Source of the DNA: Paramoeba atlantica
Lineage: Eukaryota; Discosea
DNA: 64,000 nucleotides
Direction: 5' to 3'
NCBI GenBank assembly: GCA_977017575.1
Contig: CDRNVI010000049.1
Span: forward strand, 248,001 to 312,000
In this document: positions 48,823-58,362 of the stretch, in pieces
Numbering within the stretch: the stretch's first letter is position 1
Layout: every line of letters begins with the position of its first letter
Notes under the pieces: generated by a model
What the model was told of the DNA's origin: nothing
What the model saw: the letters and a program-made list of their open reading frames with translations, nothing else
Database searches by the model: none
Position numbers and translations under genes: made by a program

Positions 48823-50352
48823 CTATCCAGGACATAATTCGTAAAAAGCCATGTAGATTTCACATCTATCTACCTCTTCCTCCGACACGGCTCGGTAACT
48901 GTTATCGCTAACGTAATACCACTGATGTCCGCGTTGCAAATAACACACGAAATGTCCCGAGTTCGTGGCCTCCCCTTCGTGAACTACAGCTGCACGGAGC
49001 TGATATGATTTCGCCAAAGAAGGCGAATGAGTGAAATCGTTTCGCCCAGTTTGGCTGGGATTAAAAATTCCTCCTGGAACAAGATCTGCGAAGCAAACGG
49101 GTAATTTTTCTCGAATTTTAAGAGTGCGGGGGGGTACGGAACCGAGCGCTGGTGTAGTGCTGCCGCTGTTCGTATGCTGCGCAGGTTTTAAATGTCTTTC
49201 GAGGTGAACTGTAAGAATAACTGGCCACTGGACGGAGTGCGGTATATCGTTTCGTGGAGCTTGTTCAACCGCAATAGCGCAATTCTCAGTACTAGAATTA
49301 GTACGTGCACTTGTTCCTAAAGACTTCTGCCCTACAACTAGATTCTCGAAATCTTTAATCATCTTATGAGGCTCTGGTAATTTTTGTGATATTATTTCAT
49401 TACCCAAAGCCAAGAGTGTGGGTTGTATTCTTCTGTAGCTCGTAGGGTTTCTTTTGAAAATCGGTTTAGCTCCATATTTCAAAAGGCTTGATGCTGATTT
49501 CCTTTCATCGTGACGCGTCAAATCAGTATTCTTCGCGAATTGTTTCCATGAATTGTATGGAAAAGAAATGATTGAAAAATAGTCTTTCTCCATACGACCT
49601 GTAAAACATTCCTTGAAGAGCGCCAATGTCTTCGAAAATGGTGAATTTTCAGTGCAACATTCTTCGAATTTATTGAGTATTTCTCCGTAAACAACGGCAC
49701 AATCCCGCATCCCCCGTTTGCTTTCCTTTTGGAACAACGAAGGATAGTCAGATCTCAGATGGATTTTATCTTTAGAGCACTTCTGTAGCTCAGTCAGAAC
49801 GCCGAGCAAATCAAAACAATACGAAGTATTAAGACAATTTCTAGTGGCATTAAAAGTCCCCGAACGAAGTGAACTCCTGTATTCCAGAGTACTATCTCGA
49901 AATTGCTGAAACATGTTTAACGGTATCACGCTTCCAAGACACTGCAGTAGAACAATGAGAGCACAGTCCTCCGCCTCGTTTACTACGGATCGTGGAGCAC
50001 CTCGTAGAGGGGATGAAGTATGCGGTAGCAAAATATATCCTCCTTCATCGTAATTTTCACTCCGGTCATAGTACGCACCTTGTTCTACAGGGTCCCTTAT
50101 CTCTAAGGCGGAGAATACGTTCCTTACTCTGCGGCGCTTCTGATGGCTCAATAGATGTTCTTCACATAGCGCGATGTGACAAAAACGACATGATACGCTT
50201 ACACGTTTACAACATGAACCATTTATTTGGTTAGTTTTTCGGTTTCCCGACACGATGTTTTTTCGATGAAAACGGGAGCTTGCTAAGTTGCCCTCTCGAC
50301 TCAAATGCGATGTGGAAGTTAGTAATTTGCATTCAATGCAAACTTGCAGCAT
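48823..50352 (-). CDS. Ubiquitin-specific protease (USP family)
   Basis: A 509-residue cysteine peptidase. The N-terminus has cysteine/histidine pairs (CIEC at 5-8, CRFCHIALCEEH at 55-66) that may bind zinc. The Cys-box is divergent: NEAEDCALIVLLQCLG (125-140) replaces the usual N-x-GNTCYMNS-x-LQ, keeping the nucleophile (C130) and LLQCL. The His-box is clear at the C-terminus, GHFVCYLQRGHQWYYVSDNS, with VSEEEVD and AFYEL following. The active site looks complete, so it should cleave ubiquitin or a ubiquitin-like protein. Small USP with little outside the domain; substrate unknown. Just upstream (50457-50553) is a strong pyrimidine tract on the coding strand. Confidence 0.82.
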   Translation of the reverse strand: MLQVCIECKLLTSTSHLSREGNLASSRFHRKNIVSGNRKTNQINGSCCKRVSVSCRFCHIALCEEHLLSHQKRRRVRNVFSALEIRDPVEQGAYYDRSENYDEGGYILLPHTSSPLRGAPRSVVNEAEDCALIVLLQCLGSVIPLNMFQQFRDSTLEYRSSLRSGTFNATRNCLNTSYCFDLLGVLTELQKCSKDKIHLRSDYPSLFQKESKRGMRDCAVVYGEILNKFEECCTENSPFSKTLALFKECFTGRMEKDYFSIISFPYNSWKQFAKNTDLTRHDERKSASSLLKYGAKPIFKRNPTSYRRIQPTLLALGNEIISQKLPEPHKMIKDFENLVVGQKSLGTSARTNSSTENCAIAVEQAPRNDIPHSVQWPVILTVHLERHLKPAQHTNSGSTTPALGSVPPRTLKIREKLPVCFADLVPGGIFNPSQTGRNDFTHSPSLAKSYQLRAAVVHEGEATNSGHFVCYLQRGHQWYYVSDNSYRAVSEEEVDRCEIYMAFYELCPG

Positions 50353-50456
50353 TGTAATCTTTGCGAAACTTCAATTTCTTTACCTGTTTTACGTGGAGAA
50401 AACGTGGCAGAAAACTTTTTGTTCTAACTTTACTCTTATTAAAGGAGGCTTGAGAC

Positions 50457-50553
50457 ATTAAAGAAAGCAAGAAGAATTCAGAGGATGAGGAAGGAGAAAT
50501 TCGATGGAATGAGAAGAGGGAAAGGAAGACGAAGCAAAGGACGGCGACAGGAA
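50457..50553 (-). promoter_or_regulatory. Long pyrimidine tract upstream of the USP gene
   Basis: The plus strand is almost uninterrupted purine for about 95 bases (AAAGAAAGCAAGAAGAATTC, GAGGATGAGGAAGGAGAAAT and so on), so the coding strand is pyrimidine-rich 105-200 bases before the start codon. In trypanosomatids such a tract marks the trans-splice acceptor of the downstream gene and the poly(A) site of the upstream one. The function is inferred. Confidence 0.45.
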
Positions 50554-50838
50554 ATCCGTAAAAAGTACATTAACTGGGGCATCCCCCAAAAAGACAACAC
50601 TCTAAAAAACAGTGCAACTTAATCCGACGTACACGGAAAATAGGATACGGCCTACAGTATACACAGTACACATCATCTAAAAAAAAATTTTGCGTCTGGG
50701 TGCGGGTGGGTGCGGGCTGGGTGCATATACATGTAAACTGTATTAATATTTTTTTGATATAAAGTATGATCTGGGACACATTGTCCCACAGAGAGTAGTC
50801 AATACGCCTGTAAACGTACTAGCCAAGATGCAGGTGGT
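50554..50838. other. Remainder of the USP/zinc-finger spacer
   Basis: AT-rich with a short direct repeat GGGTGCGGGTGGGTGCGGGCTGGGTGC (plus strand, about 50698-50724) and one TACATGTA at 50728-50735. No frame or RNA gene recognised. Confidence 0.35.
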
Positions 50839-51750
50839 TTAGCCCTGCTCCGACGTCGCCCTGTAGTGCGCATTCTCAATGAGGTAGCCATAATCGTCAC
50901 TTCTAAACCCTGGAATGAGTTTCGCGCGATTAGGGTGAGGGAGCAGCTCCTGACCATACTCCCTCCAAACAGCCTCTATGCGGGTAACGTACTCCATCAT
51001 GCGTACGTAGATGGCTTCACAGATCAACGAAGTGGCAACGTAGGACGCCAAGGTGTGCTCGACCCCTGTAAAAGCTGTCGGGTATGGTTCGTCGGGTGGG
51101 GGGTCCACATACTCCTGTAGTTCCCCTAGTATCGAGCGTAGCATTGTGGATTTTTCGAAAAAACACGGCCTGAACCCCTTTGGAATATTTAAAATCTGAT
51201 CCACTCCGAGCAAATCCCAGAGAGTCTCCATGTTATAGGTTGCCATAGCCTGTTGAGAGAGTGCCGTATGATGTTTGGCCTCAGCCATTGGAAACAAATG
51301 TAATAGGGGATAGACGGAGAGCTTGTGCATCAGGACCGCTCCCTTGGTTAATTCCTGTCGGGCGGCCTGATAACGTCGAAGAAACATCCCTTCGGGAATC
51401 TGTGCACATTCAGGGAGAGACCACCGGATGACGCCTTTTCGTTTTAGGTAATGCATCGCGGCTAATATTTTTTCGCGTCGAATCCGGTCATCCAAGTCAA
51501 GAGACTTTTGTGCACTTGCCACAGAGAACGAATGCAACGTCATTCTTTTCCACATGTCCTTCGGCACCCAGCGCCGGGAATAGGAAATGAGACACTCAAG
51601 GAACATTTGAAGACACATGTGATCCTTCTTTCCCACGTGTTCTCCCCACGCGTTGTACGGCTCTTTGCACAAACTACACCAATTTGGCGTCATATTCCAC
51701 TGTCGGCACTTAGCATCTAATAATTTTGTTGCACGTTTCATGAAAAGCAA
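50839..51750 (-). CDS. C2H2-type zinc-finger protein of unknown family
   Basis: A 303-residue protein. One finger is visible: CSLCKEPYNAWGEHVGKKDH (25-44), with CxxC and a histidine pair spaced as in C2H2 fingers of the U1-like or matrin type (C-x2-C-x11-H-x5-H). The rest is mostly helical with many aromatic and charged residues (for example MEYVTRIEAVWREYGQELLP). The basic N-terminus MLFMKRATKLLDAKCRQW could be a mitochondrial presequence. I do not recognise the family. Single fingers of this type are found in RNA-binding and mitochondrial ribosome-associated proteins, which is no more than a suggestion. Confidence 0.55.
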   Translation of the reverse strand: MLFMKRATKLLDAKCRQWNMTPNWCSLCKEPYNAWGEHVGKKDHMCLQMFLECLISYSRRWVPKDMWKRMTLHSFSVASAQKSLDLDDRIRREKILAAMHYLKRKGVIRWSLPECAQIPEGMFLRRYQAARQELTKGAVLMHKLSVYPLLHLFPMAEAKHHTALSQQAMATYNMETLWDLLGVDQILNIPKGFRPCFFEKSTMLRSILGELQEYVDPPPDEPYPTAFTGVEHTLASYVATSLICEAIYVRMMEYVTRIEAVWREYGQELLPHPNRAKLIPGFRSDDYGYLIENAHYRATSEQG

Positions 51751-51976
51751 TGTGGAATGTTCGAATACAGCCGTAATATAGGCAGAGTGTGTAATAGCTT
51801 TGATTCAAGATAATTGATTAATAATTCAAGATAAGAAATTACTTAAAAGGAAGCATATTTTTTTAAATTTAAGCATAGTGCTACTTCGAATTGAAAAGGA
51901 AATAGACAATAGGATTCCTTCAGACACGTGATACACGTTCACTGGGGGGAAAGCAAATATATCCCTTTGATTCGTT

Positions 51977-54304
51977 TTACGTGTTGTTGTTTGCCTCTAC
52001 TTGTGCAGAACCTTCTGAAATATTGCCCGGAGAGGAAGATAACGGCGTGTCCATTGTATTTGCAACTTTCGTGCTATCGGTTAGTCGTCCTTTCGAGGTC
52101 GGAGTGGCCCAAATATCAAGTCTTCCTTCTAGTGGCAGAATGCTCCCTGGGGCAAACGTTTTCTCGCTTTCATTCGCCTCGTGATGTGTAGGTTGGGAAC
52201 CAGGGGTACTCATAGGAGAACACAACGAAGTCGGTCGAGGAGCGGAAACGTCCTTTGGAGTGAAGAAGGACGTAGTTGGTGTGGCAATCAAATGTTTCGG
52301 TGTAACAGGAGCCTCTGATCCCAGGACAGAAGTCGGTGCTAGGCTTGGGATCGGAGAGACATCATCGGCGAGTAGGATCGCGTTTGGGGTACCCGGACCA
52401 GATCCCTGAGAGAACAAATCGCGTTGGGGGGTGTACGCGGGAGAAGTCTGACTAAGCGGCGTTTGACTGAGACGTGCCTTTTCCGATTCCTGCGAAGGAA
52501 TGGAAAGCTTCGGCTGTGAAGCGGAAAATTGGGTCTGCGATGGTGATACAGCTTTGTCCGCCTTGTCCTTGTTCTTTCTCCTGGCGGTGAGTACGTTCGG
52601 TTTGTTTGTCGGTTGCACCGCTCGACACTGGAGAAAGGAGGCATTGTTTTCTCGCAACGATTGACGCAGACTCTCTAAACGATCAAGATAAATACGAATG
52701 AGAGGAGAAATAACTTTGTTGTCGGTATCATTTTCGAGCGTCTCATTTGGTGACGCATCGATCGGCCGAAATATTGAATGAAGCGTAGCAAGAGTCACAG
52801 TTCCATCTTCGGAGCTTATGGCGATGCGTAGTCCATCTGAGCACCATGAAAGTCCGGATATCGGTGCGGGGTGCATATTCGAGAATTGGACTCTCGGATA
52901 ACCTCTGTTCGTTGAAAAAATAGTAACCGTTTCAGACGTGAATAGGGCAATAGCCATCAAGTATTCTGCAGGACCCCAGATATTCTCATTTTTCATAATT
53001 TCGCTTGAGGTGGGACCCTCGTCTATGGCTTCGGAGACCGAAGAACCTTCACCAAGATTGTCTTTCGGAAGAGCACTGCTTGATTTGTCTTCGTCCCCCT
53101 GATAAAGTATAGGAGAAAATATGGAGCCTATGACAGCTACAGAAGACTTTATCCTGAGAGCTTTATACGGACGGTGGAAAGCATGACGAAGGAAAACGTA
53201 GGCGCATTGTTGATATTCGGTCCTACTGGACGTGGGCCTGATCTCCATATTTTCTGCCTCAGAAGGATCAGGATCTTGTTCCTTGGGTTTCCCTGGAGCG
53301 TGATCCGAGTTTTGATTCCTCTGAGGATCTTTTGTGGGATCGTAAAACCCACAAGGTAGAGCCATCATACCCCCATCAGGAGAGAAAGAGCCATGACGGT
53401 AGTACGGTGAGGCATCATAAGCGCGAAATAAGAACCCTCCCTGCTCTCCATGAGTTATGTTGTCATGCACAGAGAAGGCTTGGGCACGTCCAGGTCGGGT
53501 CTCACGGCGGTTGTAAATAATTACCGCCTTGCGGTCGGCCCCAATCGAGACAGCGTATGTTCCCCAAGGATCCCAAAACACACCTTGGACTGATGCACTA
53601 TGAGAACTCTCCATTCGGATACGAGCATATCCGTCGAGGATATCGTGTATAACCACCAACCCCTCCTGTGAGGCGCTGAGCAAAAACCTCCCATCGTGAG
53701 AAAAACTCAGAGCATACACTTCGCGATCTCCAAACACGCGAAGAATTTTTACTGCAGACCAGTTCTCCACATTATACTCATAGGCACTGTCAAAGAGGCT
53801 GGTTCGCGCTCGTGCCGCAGGGGTGACTTCGGATTCTTCCTCTTGTGACGGAAACTCCTTGATCGGGGAGGGCCCGGAAAAGTTGCCCTCGTTTGCCTCC
53901 ATCAGTTGGGTGAGCCGGCCCGCTGTGGAATCTTGTGTGGCAGCGTTCTCCGCATCGGATCCTGCCTGCTGCCACATGACAACTTCCCCACTGTTGTATC
54001 CGGCTCCTATTAACCGGCCCTGTGGACTCCATCGAGCTACGTTACATGGGGAGCGCTCCGCAAGGAACATGGTGGCGAGATGGGAAATAGACTCCGCGAG
54101 AGGAGATTGGAGGTTGTAACTCCAGATCTTAATGGCACCGTCGAAACCGGAGGTTAGAAGTTTCATCTCGTTAGGGTGCCAGTGGACGCTGAGCACCGCA
54201 CCAGGCTTGTCCGCGTCTTTTCCGCTCAGAAGTCCCGAGGCACCACTGTCAATATCGTGTGGGAAGTGCCAACGTAGCTCCAGGGTCTTTACGGAGTCAG
54301 TCAT
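51977..54304 (-). CDS. CAF1B: CAF-1 p60-like WD40 protein (CHAF1B/CAC2), first copy
   Basis: A 775-residue WD40 protein. The first blades, VLSVHWHPNEMKLLTSGFDG then IKIWSYN and VARWSPQGRLIGAGYNSG then VVMWQQ, show the CAF-1 p60/CAC2 layout with the insertion between blades 1 and 2. VFWDPWGTYAVSIGADRKAV with the NRRETRP that follows, and FRAYDASPYYRHGSFSPDGG, are characteristic of p60, as is the late ISGLSWCSDGLRIAISSEDG blade. The long C-terminal tail (about 530-775) is Ser/Thr/Pro-rich with the short B-domain-like region expected to bind ASF1. CAF-1 loads H3-H4 behind replication forks. Directly upstream on the strand is a divergent relative (54526-56145). Confidence 0.85.
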   Translation of the reverse strand: MTDSVKTLELRWHFPHDIDSGASGLLSGKDADKPGAVLSVHWHPNEMKLLTSGFDGAIKIWSYNLQSPLAESISHLATMFLAERSPCNVARWSPQGRLIGAGYNSGEVVMWQQAGSDAENAATQDSTAGRLTQLMEANEGNFSGPSPIKEFPSQEEESEVTPAARARTSLFDSAYEYNVENWSAVKILRVFGDREVYALSFSHDGRFLLSASQEGLVVIHDILDGYARIRMESSHSASVQGVFWDPWGTYAVSIGADRKAVIIYNRRETRPGRAQAFSVHDNITHGEQGGFLFRAYDASPYYRHGSFSPDGGMMALPCGFYDPTKDPQRNQNSDHAPGKPKEQDPDPSEAENMEIRPTSSRTEYQQCAYVFLRHAFHRPYKALRIKSSVAVIGSIFSPILYQGDEDKSSSALPKDNLGEGSSVSEAIDEGPTSSEIMKNENIWGPAEYLMAIALFTSETVTIFSTNRGYPRVQFSNMHPAPISGLSWCSDGLRIAISSEDGTVTLATLHSIFRPIDASPNETLENDTDNKVISPLIRIYLDRLESLRQSLRENNASFLQCRAVQPTNKPNVLTARRKNKDKADKAVSPSQTQFSASQPKLSIPSQESEKARLSQTPLSQTSPAYTPQRDLFSQGSGPGTPNAILLADDVSPIPSLAPTSVLGSEAPVTPKHLIATPTTSFFTPKDVSAPRPTSLCSPMSTPGSQPTHHEANESEKTFAPGSILPLEGRLDIWATPTSKGRLTDSTKVANTMDTPLSSSPGNISEGSAQVEANNNT

Positions 54305-54525
54305 GAAACAGTGTAGGAGGTACGAAAACCTATTTCACTAATCACTGCATCTCGTACAATAATATCAAAAAATGTTATCTTTTATTCCTTCATAACTAGA
54401 AAGCAAAGCTACACAGTAACTGTCAGTATGATTTTTTGTCAGTATCGTAAAAGGCCAGTATCGTTTCTTGTTCACAGTTCGAATTCAGGTAACACCCCTT
54501 GACACCTCAAGAAGAATCCTACTGA

Positions 54526-56145
54526 TCAAAAGGTCAGTGTAGATCGGTCCACACTTCTGTCATGATCAGATAAAACGAAGGCATCAGACCTATTGGGAAA
54601 ACTCTTTTGAGAAGTATGCTGATTGTCAAAAGAAAAATCGACCCTATTTAATACGGAACAACTACCGTCTAGGGAGACAATGATTAATTTTTCTCCACCA
54701 GTACTCCAGCATACATCGCTGATTGAGCTGGTATGTATGTTCTCCACAAAAAACATGGGAATCGTGGAATTCGACGAAAATATGGCCACGGATTGGCAAG
54801 TATAGACGGCAATGAGAAGTTCGAAACGTTTTGACCCCCAAGCTCGCGAACTGCCTTGTGAAGAAACCGAAGAGCAATTGAGAGGTGCAAAAGCGCTCCC
54901 GATCACCACGGCATGCCCTGGTAGACACAAACATGCGTGAAAGTTGAGGCTACTACTGACGTCGCTTTCGGGGATAACTCGTCCCTTTTGAAAGATTACA
55001 CAGCATTCTGCGTTAGATTTACTTTCGTTTGCTGGTTTGACACCTGCTAATGACATCAAATAGCCCCCGGGCAAGGCAAGAAACTCTCCAGTGGGAGAGA
55101 ACGACATTGAGCGAGTAGGATAGAAATCATTTTCTCTATCCATTCTAAAATTGAACGAAATTTTATCTCCATGGTCCCACAATAGCTGTTCACGACCCGA
55201 GAAAACAGGAGGATGGAGTGACGTTGCTTGTACACTAACACCGAGTGGTGCATATGCCAAAGTTAAGTGACTAAGTGAAAATGCCCCAGAACCAAAGCAG
55301 CCCACTATTATGACAGATGAATCCGGGAAAGTGTTCTCTCGTTCCCCAGATCGATTATCAAAATTTTCCTTTGTGTGAGCTCTAGAGAGTAAATCCGGGA
55401 CAAAATTATTGTAAACATGCATGCGGATGCCGCGCAATACTCCTCCGGACTCAGGACTAGTGAGAACCATAAGAAGAGTGTAAGATCCCATGCCTTCCTT
55501 TTCTAAGTAGCGTCTATGAAGCTTCATAACACCCGAATTCGCGTCCGATGAAACCACTCTTACTTCGTGGGAACCCCAGAGATAAATCGACCCGGTATAT
55601 AGCCCGCATGCGAGAAGAGAAGCGTCGGAAGAGAAATCAAGAAACGTAACCATATCATGATGCGGAAGCGCACTCTCACCTTTTCCCACCAAATATCGCT
55701 TCGAAAGTGACGAAGACTCTAAACTCCACAGTTGGACTAATCCACTACTTAATGCAAGCGCCAGCAACCCAGTACTTGGAACAGCTCGAACCAATGTACA
55801 GTAGTGTGAAATACCCTTGCCTGAATCTGCTGTTGTCATGCCAAAGGCGCCGGGGGGACAGCCATAAAGTGATATCCCATTTTCCTGGTGATAACACAAG
55901 GGATCAATTTGCCCAACCATCGCGAGCTCATCGGTCTCGGGGCCTAATAGCCATAGTTTCACGGTGCCATCAACTCCAGCCGTCGCAACGAGGCTGTAGT
56001 CAGCGGGACCAAACGGAGCGGGGATCGCACAAACAGAGAGGATACGACATGGCTGGGCGGCTGTGTGTGGTCTTCGCGTTCCCTCCTCGTTATCGTTGTA
56101 ACGATCAATAGGGCGATGGCACGCAGGGTGTAACGTCACTGCCAT
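54526..56145 (-). CDS. CAF-1 p60-like WD40 protein, divergent second copy
   Basis: The frame is open to 56229; I start at the Met of MAVTLHPACHRPID (56145) because the 28 residues before it are a hydrophobic stretch unlike a nuclear WD40 protein. The repeats read LVATAGVDGTVKLWLLG, LLALALSSGLVQLWSLE and DFSSDASLLACGLYTGSIYL, with RSMSFSPTGEFLALPGGYLM and ISDVCWSTGGEKLIIVSLDG near the end, matching the order of p60 motifs in the neighbour. It lacks the long tail and the NRR-type insertion. It may be a p60 paralogue or a HIR-like chaperone subunit; the neighbouring position suggests tandem duplication followed by divergence. Confidence 0.7.
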   Translation of the reverse strand: MAVTLHPACHRPIDRYNDNEEGTRRPHTAAQPCRILSVCAIPAPFGPADYSLVATAGVDGTVKLWLLGPETDELAMVGQIDPLCYHQENGISLYGCPPGAFGMTTADSGKGISHYCTLVRAVPSTGLLALALSSGLVQLWSLESSSLSKRYLVGKGESALPHHDMVTFLDFSSDASLLACGLYTGSIYLWGSHEVRVVSSDANSGVMKLHRRYLEKEGMGSYTLLMVLTSPESGGVLRGIRMHVYNNFVPDLLSRAHTKENFDNRSGERENTFPDSSVIIVGCFGSGAFSLSHLTLAYAPLGVSVQATSLHPPVFSGREQLLWDHGDKISFNFRMDRENDFYPTRSMSFSPTGEFLALPGGYLMSLAGVKPANESKSNAECCVIFQKGRVIPESDVSSSLNFHACLCLPGHAVVIGSAFAPLNCSSVSSQGSSRAWGSKRFELLIAVYTCQSVAIFSSNSTIPMFFVENIHTSSISDVCWSTGGEKLIIVSLDGSCSVLNRVDFSFDNQHTSQKSFPNRSDAFVLSDHDRSVDRSTLTF

Positions 56146-56248
56146 TAAACTAACGAAGAGAGTACCATAGCAAAGACAAAGGTCTACTTGTGCGGTATGG
56201 GCAATAAAAAGCAAGATAAATAAACGCACGAAAACTTGTTCTATCGTG

Positions 56249-56296
56249 ACTTAAGAGGTACATAACTTAAGAGGTACATAACTTAAGAGGTAGTAA
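56249..56296. repeat. Three tandem 16-bp repeats
   Basis: ACTTAAGAGGTACATA occurs twice exactly (56249-56264 and 56265-56280) and once with a changed tail (56281-56296); GACTAAAGAGGA near 56318 is a fourth, decayed unit. They lie in the 160-bp spacer upstream of the divergent p60-like gene. Confidence 0.8.
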
Positions 56297-56390
56297 GTTA
56301 AGTTTAAGTTCTAACGTGACTAAAGAGGACCAAAGGAAGAGATTTAAAGCATTGAATTTCAACCTTTTGAGACAAGAACTTGGCAGTATA

Positions 56391-58043
56391 TCAAGATTTC
56401 TGTATAGTAGGATGTTTTACTGCCACAATTCTCGGGTACCGATTTTCTTTGTGGGCAGAAAAAAGAAGTTTAAGTCGAGAGAAACATAGTTCATCCTTGA
56501 CGAAAAAACAGTATCGCTCGACTACTGTGCGTAAGGGAAGAGCAAAACGGTACCCCCGCCGGCGAATCGCATGAGATAGAATATCCAACATTATTTGTTG
56601 TGGGGCAGTGGAGTGCGTGGAGGCAACCTTTGTTAAGTTTTGTGCTGAAATAGGGCGAACCAGACAGGACCCTCTCGGCAGTGAGTGTAAAGCATACAAC
56701 GCGCGAAGAGTGGGAGTATGCACCAAATGAATTCTAGGATACAGTTTGTTTTTACTTTTTGTGGTTTCCATACTTTCATTTACTATGGAACTCACTGTCT
56801 TTTGTTTCCTTATGTTCTCGGCGGAATCAAAAAAATTAAGTGCACGTAGTGCTTCCCACCAGCGCACAGGTCCACTGTTAGTATTACAGTGATCTGGGTG
56901 ATGAAATATGTGTAAGAGTGAGCTCAAAACTACGCTGCTTGTACAGCGAAGCTTTTCCATTGTGTTCTCTTTGGTGTTTGGTGCTATCATTGTTTCAGCG
57001 GCGCTACCAATCAATTCGTAGATATGCTCCTGCACAGTTCGACATGCCATCTGCCACGTCATGTGCGACTCGCATACATGGGCTGCTTCCGAAAGCATTC
57101 CAACTTTCGTATTTGATTCAGGAAAAGACGAGCTCCTTTGAACCATGAGATGTATATATTGTAAGTATCGATAGGACCCTCCTTCGCGATGAGCCACTTC
57201 ATGCAAAAAAGGTTTGAAGTTTGTCTGTGCCCAAAGAGTGTATAGCTCTTGAATGCGCCCCTTCTCATAAAGGACATGAAGAATCGAGGGAAAAAGTGAG
57301 ATTAAGAGAGGTGATGACATTACCCTTGGTGGAGAAGAAAGATGTGCATTTCCACGCCCCGTCGATTCACACACCTGTTGCATCCACAAGACGGTTTGAT
57401 GCGTCAATGATGGCTCTACGTCGTTGACTTCTGATTCTGGAGCTGTGTGTAAAACAGCACATTCTGGACTTCGTATCACAGTGCGAAGGGCTCGATCCCA
57501 CATAAGAGCATGTGAAAAACACATTGCAGTGCAGTCCCAATATTCTTGATCAGTAAAAGAACTAGAAAGATGGTTCATCGCTTCCTTCCAAAGGTCACTG
57601 TAACACAGTGCACGGATGTATTCGGTGGTGTGCTCGACTTCAATAGGAATGTGAAAAGAGTTGGGAAGCAAATCTGAGGATGAATCCTGCTTTAATCGGG
57701 ATGCTTTCCTTCTCTTACTGTGAAAAACCTGCTTCTGTGCATGAAACAAATTGCATCTGCGCACTATATCGTAGAGAACAATTGCACGAGACCACGATAA
57801 ACCTTGAAGGGCATCCAAAAGAATATCGGGACGAGCAGCAAAAAGTGGTAAGGAACCTTCAACAGTCTGCCGTAAGGAATTCTCTGATACTCGAGAAAGG
57901 TGTGACAAAAAAATCGGCAAATTAATCTGCGCTGCCTTTGGCTTCGAGTTTGATAAAGTCGCTTCGGCGCAAGGAAGTGTAGGCCGTATTGGTAAATCAT
58001 CTTCTATGATCTTTTGATATGTACATTCTTCTACGTCGTTCAT
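56391..58043 (-). CDS. Helical-repeat (PPR/TPR-like) protein, possibly mitochondrial
   Basis: A 550-residue all-helical protein. Repeating pairs of helices carry a Trp/Ala pattern, such as LWKEAMNHLSSSFTDQEYWD, LMWDRALRTVI, TWQMACRTVQEHIYEL and RWWEALRALNFFD, about 30-40 residues apart, resembling divergent pentatricopeptide (PPR) repeats. The polar, cysteine-containing N-terminus gives no clear presequence. Kinetoplastids have large families of mitochondrial PPR proteins tied to ribosomes and RNA processing; this one fits that pattern but I cannot place it in a named group. Confidence 0.5.
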   Translation of the reverse strand: MNDVEECTYQKIIEDDLPIRPTLPCAEATLSNSKPKAAQINLPIFLSHLSRVSENSLRQTVEGSLPLFAARPDILLDALQGLSWSRAIVLYDIVRRCNLFHAQKQVFHSKRRKASRLKQDSSSDLLPNSFHIPIEVEHTTEYIRALCYSDLWKEAMNHLSSSFTDQEYWDCTAMCFSHALMWDRALRTVIRSPECAVLHTAPESEVNDVEPSLTHQTVLWMQQVCESTGRGNAHLSSPPRVMSSPLLISLFPSILHVLYEKGRIQELYTLWAQTNFKPFLHEVAHREGGSYRYLQYIHLMVQRSSSFPESNTKVGMLSEAAHVCESHMTWQMACRTVQEHIYELIGSAAETMIAPNTKENTMEKLRCTSSVVLSSLLHIFHHPDHCNTNSGPVRWWEALRALNFFDSAENIRKQKTVSSIVNESMETTKSKNKLYPRIHLVHTPTLRALYALHSLPRGSCLVRPISAQNLTKVASTHSTAPQQIMLDILSHAIRRRGYRFALPLRTVVERYCFFVKDELCFSRLKLLFSAHKENRYPRIVAVKHPTIQKS

Positions 58044-58362
58044 TATTTATTCGCCCTTACAAAATTCTTGACGACTTTACGTTGTCCTACGCAGCAGCCT
58101 TGGAACGAAATACGAGGAGCGGAATCAATCCGTCAGAGAAAATATTTTTAGAATCGAGATCAGCATCCGATTTCAGAGAAATATAACAAAAAATCAATAA
58201 TAGTGAACTTGAAGTTATTAATTTTGCTTTTCCTATCTTGAATTATTATTTCATTTTTTTAATCCCCCCGACGCAGATTACCTGACACCGCTAGGCTACC
58301 TTGGACAATTTCCATACATGTATGCCCACTTCTTTAACTAGAAAATACGTGCCTGAATGTGT
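58044..58362. other. Spacer with one TACATGTA motif
   Basis: About 320 bases, AT-rich. TACATGTA lies at 58315-58322, about 40 bases downstream of the next gene's stop. No frame or RNA gene recognised. Confidence 0.3.
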
